This document shows positions 58,011 through 64,000 of a stretch of DNA of 64,000 nucleotides, one piece after another. The stretch spans positions 4,836,145 through 4,900,144 of the forward strand of contig OU696585.1 in NCBI GenBank assembly GCA_916048095.2, in the 5' to 3' direction. Origin of the DNA: Sacculina carcini. Taxonomy: Eukaryota > Arthropoda > Thecostraca > Sacculinidae. Position 1 is the stretch's first letter. The number at the start of each line of letters is the position of its first letter. The position numbers and the translations under genes are program-made. The notes under the pieces were generated by a model. The model was not told the origin of the DNA. It saw only the letters and a program-made list of their open reading frames with translations, and ran no database searches.

Positions 58011-59029
58011 TATGAGGGCTATATTTTATGTATGGTCGGCCAGAGCGTTTCAAGTCTTTCTCAAAGACTGGGGAGCTGAGCATCGAACATCTTCCCCCAT
58101 TTTCCTCAGAGCAATGGGAGAGTGGAGGCGGCCGTCAAGTCAACCAGAAGCTCATTTCGTCGTGCTGGGACGATAATTCCGGCGGCCTGGACACTGAAAA
58201 GTGGGCTAGCGGTATCCTTCAATAACGACACACACCTGGACCCTGTGGGCGATCACCAGCAGGGGTGTTGTAAGGTCGTCCAGTGCGTGGCATGATCCCT
58301 GTACACCGGCGGAACTTTGCTCCAGAGTGGCAACGGCCAGCCGACGAGACGGACGAAGCTGCCTCTTTGCGGCAATAGAAAGTCGAGCAACGCTACAATA
58401 GCTGAGCCAAGGACATGACGGAGCTACGTGTGGGTTCACATGTGGCGTTGTAGAGTCCTCCTACCAAAGAGTGGGACCGTTACGGCATGGTTGTAGAGTT
58501 GCTGCCACATCACCGCTACTTCATGCGGACTCGGAGTGGTCGAGTCCTGGTGCGCAACCGGCGTTTCATCCGGCGGCGTTACGCTCTCCTCTCTCCGACA
58601 ACGAATGGCGGTGATTGGACGAGAGCTGAGCATATGCGGACGCAGACGCCGAGAGACAACATCGAACAGTCCGTGCCAGATCGTACGAGGCGTCGGAGAT
58701 GTCGACCTCAACGTCTCATTGAAGAAATTGATTGAGTTTGTGTGTACTTTTTGTGCCCATCTAATTTGTCTGGGTGGGCAGGGAGCATGTTGATGTATTT
58801 GTATTGTGTAAACCCAGATGTTTAATAATGTGACGCGCTAGCGACAAGACAAGGGGGTCAGCGTGCAAGGTGGAAGTTATCGGTGTGGGCTTGTGTTTTG
58901 TATTGCTGCGGTTTGCCTATTACTCGTCCACCTACGTCATTTGGCTTCACATATATTCAGGACGGTGTTGGCGTGAGAACACCCTTATTCTTGAGCTGAG
59001 TGTATATTTTCGGACGAACAGTCCGAACA

Positions 59030-59363
59030 GTCACCGTCGCCAATCAGTGTATATCAACAGTGTATTTCTTTGCTCGGTCACAAGAGAACAAAACAACACA
59101 ACAACCTCACCACAACACCCCACGCGTCACTGCTCGCCCGTGCGCCAGCTTCGCAGTGTTGCCAATAAACAAAACCCCAATGCTAATACATCACAATATC
59201 GGACAGGACAAATGTGAGATATGTTGAAACTATTCTCAGCGCCAAACACGACGACGTATTACAGTTAGCTGGTAGAACTGATTACCAATATAGCATATCG
59301 ATCATGCGAACCCGTCTCGCTCCTGTTAGGAAACTATGGGCCCGTCCGTAATAAGCTACTCAC
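59030..59363. other. RNF41-like intron 2, right end
   Basis: No gene is seen. It is A- and C-rich single-copy-looking sequence between the 3' LTR and exon 2, ending at the exon 2 donor side (gtgagt on the minus strand at 59363-59358). Confidence 0.5.
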
Positions 59364-59497
59364 CGTGCCAGTTCATTCATAAACGCCCTTGATGGCTTGC
59401 GGAAATCGGCCGTCTTGAACTCGAGACGGTCCAGAGGACACTTTCTCTGCGGTACGCGACGAATACACGCGAAGCAAAACACATGCTCGCACTCGAG
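59364..59497 (-). CDS. RNF41: RNF41/NRDP1-like E3 ligase, exon 2
   Basis: Acceptor cag at 59500-59498 and donor gtgagt at 59363-59358. The 134-nt exon starts in phase 0 after exon 1. It encodes LECEHVFCFACIRRVPQRK then CPLDR, completing a C3HC4-type RING. As in RNF41, the last metal pair is C-P-x-D-R. It continues EFKTADFRKPSRAFMNELA and ends with CG, which exon 3 at 29712 completes to Arg 29.65 kb away. RNF41 ubiquitinates receptors such as ErbB3 and is itself stabilised by USP8. The loop between the zinc pairs is shorter than in the human protein, so this could be a paralogue. Confidence 0.8.
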
Positions 59498-60520
59498 CTG
59501 ATGTTACACACACATTCATTTTCTTAATTACACAACATGCATTTTTATAATGCATAATATAAGAACACGATAGAAGAAAAAGCAAAAAACAAAGCGCGGA
59601 CAACAAGAATAGGAGATCAGTACGAGGAAACAAACGGGAAGAGACAAAAGGGTGAGTACATTACAGACTGTCAGTATATACAACTAAGTGGCAAGAGGCA
59701 GTAGGAGTGAACAAGATGTGCATATTAGCTACAGCGACCTGAAATGATGTATATATTAATGAATAGCCATGAAAATAACCAATTGTCCTGACCAAGCAAC
59801 TTCCAAACACGACACTCGGTAACACGCCACACGCTCCAAAAACGGATTGCCGGTTCAGGCCACACATAACCAACAACACACATAACCAACATGAACAGCG
59901 CATACACACATACAGTCACACATATACACACACGCACACACATACAAAAGCGCATACGAATCCATGCACACCATACATGTGTACAGCATTGCCCATTATT
60001 CACAAAAACTAAGATCAGAATTATAAACCAAATAATTATCACATTGTGAGATTAAAAATCGAGCTTCGCACACACAAACACCACTCTCGTTGCTTACACT
60101 TTCAAAGGAGTGTATTTACTATTTCTTGTATTGTTAACTGTTCAATTAATCGCTTCAAATTGTTTGTGCGTTCATATGTGTTTCATTTGTATGTATGGAT
60201 TTGCTGCGTGTATGCTGGTTGTCATAGCAGCAATCAACAATGTCGCGAGATGAGCGAGTTTAATTGGCTTAAGTAAGAGAGTGGAGTGTGGAGTATGAAA
60301 TGAATGTCCCTGTAATTTGTTGTATCAGGATATAGTTGTCGTTATTCATTGTGCATATTATATATTAAATATAGCGAAAACTGAACAAAAGGATTTCAAA
60401 GAGACAACGGGAGTACAGTATCCAATTAAACTCCAAATAAACAGCCTATTGGCATAAAAGAATGACAAACAAACCCCCATTATGAACTAGGCCAATAAAC
60501 AGCTGGAAATCTCAACTCAC
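59498..60520. other. RNF41-like intron 1
   Basis: 1,023 bp with GT-AG ends (gtgagt on the minus strand at 60520-60515; cag at 59500-59498). It holds an acacac-rich stretch (about 59890-59950) and AT-rich sequence. No gene or complete mobile element is recognised. Confidence 0.6.
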
Positions 60521-60613
60521 CTCAACAGCATCCTCCAGGACGCCTTGACAAATGGCGCAATGTGTTTCTGCTAAACGCGGAAACTCAACAACGCGCTCAA
60601 CGTCATACCCCAT
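60521..60613 (-). CDS. RNF41: RNF41/NRDP1-like E3 ligase, exon 1
   Basis: Starts at the ATG 60613-60611 and encodes 31 residues: MGYDVERVVEFPRLAETHC then AICQGVLEDAVE. MGYDV is the conserved RNF41 N-terminus, and C-A-I-C-x-G-V-L-E-x-x-V aligns with the first RING zinc pair (human CPICSGVLEEPV). Splicing to exon 2 in phase 0 gives the rest of the RING. The promoter side (60614-60930) shows no obvious TATA box. Confidence 0.85.
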
Positions 60614-60930
60614 AATAGTCCTCAGAGGCTATCAATGAATACTGCACTCAGCTCAAGCGACCTAAATGTATACAAACGACAACAGCAATGTATTTGTATA
60701 GCACTCATATATAACTCAAGCGGGGAATGAAACAACAGTGAGATAACAATCAAATATAGCAGGATGTAACAAAAGATAGAAAAATCACATGTGAATAGAA
60801 GAGTGTAGCGCTTTGGACGTGACTCTGCCTGGGAACGTGCTACTGTCTTAGTCCCGCGCCACAAATGCGACGAAATGTCCACGATGTGATGCACGCAGTG
60901 TATTTAGTGACGCACACAGTTCCGGCAACT
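60614..60930. other. Upstream region of the RNF41-like gene
   Basis: No gene is seen. It contains a tatagcact word like the tails of some LINEs and SINEs. It presumably includes the promoter and 5' untranslated region, but no element can be supported. Confidence 0.35.
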
Positions 60931-61998
60931 CAATGAGCAAATGACACCGTAATGCATACAATAATACGAATAGCACTAATACACACTAATAGGAATAACA
61001 CACCGAGCACAGTAATAAAACGTAGCACCGTGTATCCACAGAGATGCCCCACAGACGACTGCCTCTGTGGCCCACTGTTACCCCGTGTAGTCTCCCCGGT
61101 CATGCTGTCAACAACTGACCGCGAGGGGAGAAGGACCGTTAGCCGGAAGGACACAATGGCCAACGGTACAGTGGGCACAGCGCTGATACAGGCACAGCGA
61201 AGGAGCAGAGTGTCAGGATGTATGTACATGACGAGAAAAACAAGTAATGCGTGGAAGGTAGAGAATGGGAGTAGAGAAGGGTGTGAGCGGAGTAAGCTCA
61301 GTGTGCAAAACAAGCTTGGAAAGGAGCAGAGTTGTGATGAAGGAAAGTGTGTGAGAGCAGGTGCCGCATGTAATGTCGCAACTTTTGTAGGGTGAAACAT
61401 CTATACATGAATGTACACGTGGGAAGCTACACCACCCCCTCTCATATGGCACTAGGACAGTGACACGACGATAGCGCGCTGGCGGTTGAATCTGACGTCC
61501 AGAGCGCGTTCTGAGTATGGATGTGGGGGTAGTTGTTTGTTGTGAAGGTATATTTGTCGTCGGACGCTGTGCAAATGTTGACCGATGGGACATGTTGGCA
61601 CCGTCTGATGAACCAGTTTGAGGGTGCAGACCTCTTCGCAGGATGGAGTGTGACGACGGTCGAGTCTGTGCACCGGAGAACGACTGATGAGACATACTCG
61701 GAGCACGTGATGGTTGCGATGATGTGATGCCTCTGACGGTGAAGCCGTGCTAGCGGGAGCTGCGGCTGTCATGTGTGGACGAGTTTGAAGAATTGGCAGA
61801 GGTCCGCAGCACGGCTGAGATCGAAGCCCTGACGAGTTTGCGTATCGGTCGGGTCGCGTGCAGGCGTTCAGGGCGCGGTAGTCGCCGCACGGTCTCAACT
61901 CTCCAGGCTCCTTTTTGGGCACTAGATGAAGTGGAGCAGCCCAATTGCTGGAAAATGGTCGCTTCGTTCGTTATTTCGTTCGTTATTTGTGTTTATGG
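60931..61998 (-). mobile_element. Ty3/gypsy (CsRn1-like) remnant with 3' LTR
   Basis: A fossil on the minus strand. About 61985-61830 encodes a piece of reverse transcriptase (PKKEPGELRPCGDYRALNAC). About 61700-61460 encodes the C-terminal end of pol (SILRTRSGRQIQPPARYRR). A purine tract (gagagggggtgg) near 61440 is followed by an LTR beginning tgtagcttcccacg at about 61432 and running left to roughly 60950. Most of pol between these pieces is missing. The copy is broken. Confidence 0.6.
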
Positions 61999-61999
61999 G

Positions 62000-64000
62000 G
62001 TGCAACGGCCTCTGGGACCATACGGCACCCCCCAATCTATTCACAGCCCAAACACCCTAAAATGATGGACATGAGGAATGGAATGATGAAATAAATAAGT
62101 GTGATAGTGAACAAAATGAATGTGAAAGTCAAGAAATAAAACTCAATAAATAATTCTAAAAAGCAAAAGCCGTAAAAACTCAAAAATGCGGCCCTCAATG
62201 ACCGCCGATTGCTCCTGTCCGAGAACATCGTGAATAGTCCGAACGGATCCAAGAAAACGTTGACGCGCCTCTGAGAATGATGGGTATTCCACCAGGATGT
62301 GCTGCACGGAGAGACGTGCATTACATGCGCTGCACGTGGGTTCAGGTTGTCCGAGTAGAAGATGGCGATGCGTATCGTACGTGTGACCCACACGCAGACG
62401 ACAGAGCGCCACTTCCCCGGACCTCTTACGGCGACAAGAGCACATCCAATGTCCGATTTCGGGCTTCACAGCTTTTAATTTGTTAGAACCACATTCGTCC
62501 CAGGAGAGCTGCCAGCGAGAACGGATAAAACGATGTATAATAGGATAAAAGTCCGAATACGGAATGGGAAAGTTAAAATAAAATGAATAAAAGTCTCGTT
62601 CAGCAGCTCTTTTTGCGGCTCTGTCAGCTCGTTCGTTGCCCAAAATACCAATATGGGCCGGAATCCAGCAGAACTTTACACGCTTGCCCTGGTGGTGGAT
62701 GATGTCAAGAGAGATAAAAATCCTCTGTATAAGAGGATGTAAGGAGAAAGACGATAATGAAGTTAAAGCACTAAGGGAGTCAGATAAAACTAAAAACAAT
62801 GAAAAAGAAGATGAGCGAATAAAAAACCAGGGCCAGCAGGATAGCGTGAAGTTCAGCCGTGTAAATGGAGGCGCTCGGTGGCAGCGTGCTCGAGCGGCAC
62901 GTACCTCCACTTACAAACGCACAACCCACACCACTGGCCGACTTAGATCCATCAGTGTACACGGCAGTATACCGTCCGTAAGAATGAATTCGCTCCAGTG
63001 TGTTTGAGCGAAGCACACTGGGCACTGTACGGTGTTTCGGCAGAGCTGCTAGCGAGACGTAAACCTCGGGTGTGACCAATTGCCAGGGTGACTCCGCCGT
63101 GTATTCTTGTCTGAGGATGTCGTTAGCACCCATCCCGCATGACTCCAGCAGTGCCTTCATTTTGCTGCAAAACAGCACAGAACACTGAGGTCCTGGAAGG
63201 TGATGCTGCTCAGGCACATGCTGGGAAAATACCACGTCATACGCGGGGTTTTCATGGGTGCTTGCCAGCTTGCAAGAATAACGCATGTCCAGCTCTTGAC
63301 GACGAAGCGCCAGCGGAGCCTCATCAGCCTCAACGAGGAGGCTGACGATTGGCGACGTGCGAAACGCGCCGGTGGCAATGTGTATCCCTGCGTGGTGTAC
63401 GACATTCAAACGGCTTTTTGCTGACTCCGAAGCCAGATCATATACAATGCTTGCGTAATCGAGACGCGACCTGACTAACGAGCGGTACAGAAGTAGAAGG
63501 GACTGTCGATCTGCTCCATACCGCATGCGGGAAACAGTCTTCAGCACATTCAGTACCTTTAGACATGTGGTTCTCAGCTGTGAAATATGGTCGGTGTAGG
63601 TCAAGCGCGAGTCCAGCGTGACCCCTAAAAACCGAACCGTGCGTTGGAATGAGACAGCACTGCCGTACAATTGCACTTCCATGTCAGGGCAGGCACCTCG
63701 ACGGCGGCAGAAGTGTACACCGACCGTTTTGGACGTCGAGAAGCGGAAGCCGTTACGCGTTCCCCAAGTCTCTATTTTATTCACCGCCAGCTGCGGTTGA
63801 CGCTGGACAGCAACAGTGCTGCGGGAAGAACACCATACGGCAAAATCGTCCACAAATAGAGACCGTCCAATCGAGGGAGGCAAATGATTGTCAATGTCGT
63901 TGATGATTATGGCAAAAAGGGCCACGCTGAGCACACTACCCTGTGGAACGCCTTCTGCCTGATCGAACGGACGAGACAAGGAGTTCCACACACGCACACA
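62000..64000 (-). mobile_element. I-clade LINE 3' half with RNase H, running off the window
   Basis: A minus-strand ORF2. At 63997-62800: GVPQGSVLSVALFAIIINDI, the catalytic box as FVDDFAVW, FRFSTSKTVGVHFC, VRFLGVTLDSRLTYTDH, LLYRSLVRSRLDYASIVYD, and the RNase H start YTDGSKSASGVGCAF with IYTAELHAILLAL. After a one-base shift near 62820 it continues VLSDSLSALTS, FCWIPAHIGILGNERADRAA, and a C-terminal zinc-like C..C ... H region, ending at 62143. RNase H acidic residues (D, E, D, D) are all present. The 3' untranslated part reaches about 62040. The 5' part lies beyond the window. Apart from the frameshift the copy looks young. Confidence 0.85.

Larger units (their letters stand above)
52891..59029 (+). 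mobile_element. Ty3/gypsy (Mag-like) element with both LTRs, split by mariner
   Basis: A fossil. The 5' LTR is 52891-53035 (tgtgtttcgtattgctg ... cgaaca), and a probable primer-binding site (tggcgcagtcgg) follows at 53036. The 3' LTR is 58892-59029. The LTRs differ by more than 10 percent, so the insertion is old. Parts: gag and a zinc knuckle (CYICNKPGHFASMC) at about 53120-53880, protease-like sequence near 53990, reverse transcriptase about 54400-55300, RNase H about 55330-55780, integrase about 56000-56540 and, beyond a mariner insertion, 58012-58735. No target duplication is evident. The copy is broken in many places. Confidence 0.8.

Noticed and set aside
59373-59909. Long minus-strand frames around RNF41-like exon 2 as a separate gene
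   Set aside because: Only the part between the splice sites (59364-59497) resembles protein; the rest is intron reading by chance.

Overview
The window is animal genomic DNA from an invertebrate that I cannot place to phylum. Two host genes with ordinary GT-AG introns are recognisable. Almost everything else is transposable-element debris, with insertions nested inside insertions. There are no bacterial operons, rRNA genes or CRISPR arrays.

Host genes. (1) SSR3 (TRAP-gamma), plus strand, 4531-8267: four exons encode a complete 186-residue protein. Its second intron is swollen by hAT remnants and two MITEs. (2) An RNF41/NRDP1-like RING E3 ligase, minus strand: exon 1 (60521-60613), exon 2 (59364-59497) and exon 3 (29600-29712) join in frame to give the RING plus the start of a second zinc finger. 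Intron 2 is 29.65 kb and is made largely of transposons. Later exons were not found. (3) A candidate 45-residue, one-membrane-segment protein (9175-9312, minus) lies tail to tail with SSR3.

Layout. 1-3336: an internally deleted CR1/L2-like LINE (minus) and a CsRn1-type Ty3/gypsy 3' half. 3.6-8.9 kb: a TA-flanked MITE copy, then SSR3. 9579-29493: one non-LTR retrotransposon whose N-terminus carries a 2A-like motif. It is bracketed by a 16-bp target duplication and split by six insertions: a 1.2-kb TA-flanked element, a tRNA-derived SINE, a Mag-type gypsy element (which holds an 0.87-kb foldback), a CsRn1-type gypsy element, a second LINE and a 1.45-kb hAT-like element. 29.5-34 kb: RNF41-like exon 3, pogo/Tigger-like pieces in inverted orientation, gypsy gag, the 3' part of a Penelope-like element with a GIY-YIG domain, and a gypsy LTR. 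34.0-43.1 kb: an R2-like LINE (minus) interrupted by an apparently complete 5.66-kb THAP/P-element. 43.1-53 kb: a second Penelope-like fragment, a CsRn1-type gypsy, a LINE split by BEL/Pao sequence, and a Mag-type gypsy (minus). 52.9-59.0 kb: an old Mag-type element with both LTRs, pierced by a full-length mariner-like transposon. 59.4-60.6 kb: RNF41-like exons 2 and 1. 60.9-64 kb: a gypsy fragment and an I-clade LINE with RNase H that runs off the window.

Most notable are the P element with an uninterrupted two-exon THAP transposase, the 2A-like motif at the start of the nested LINE, the layered order of insertions with readable target duplications, the large foldback, and twin perfect palindromes beside a primer-binding site. 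All calls rest on reading the sequence and on remembered family motifs; no database search was run.
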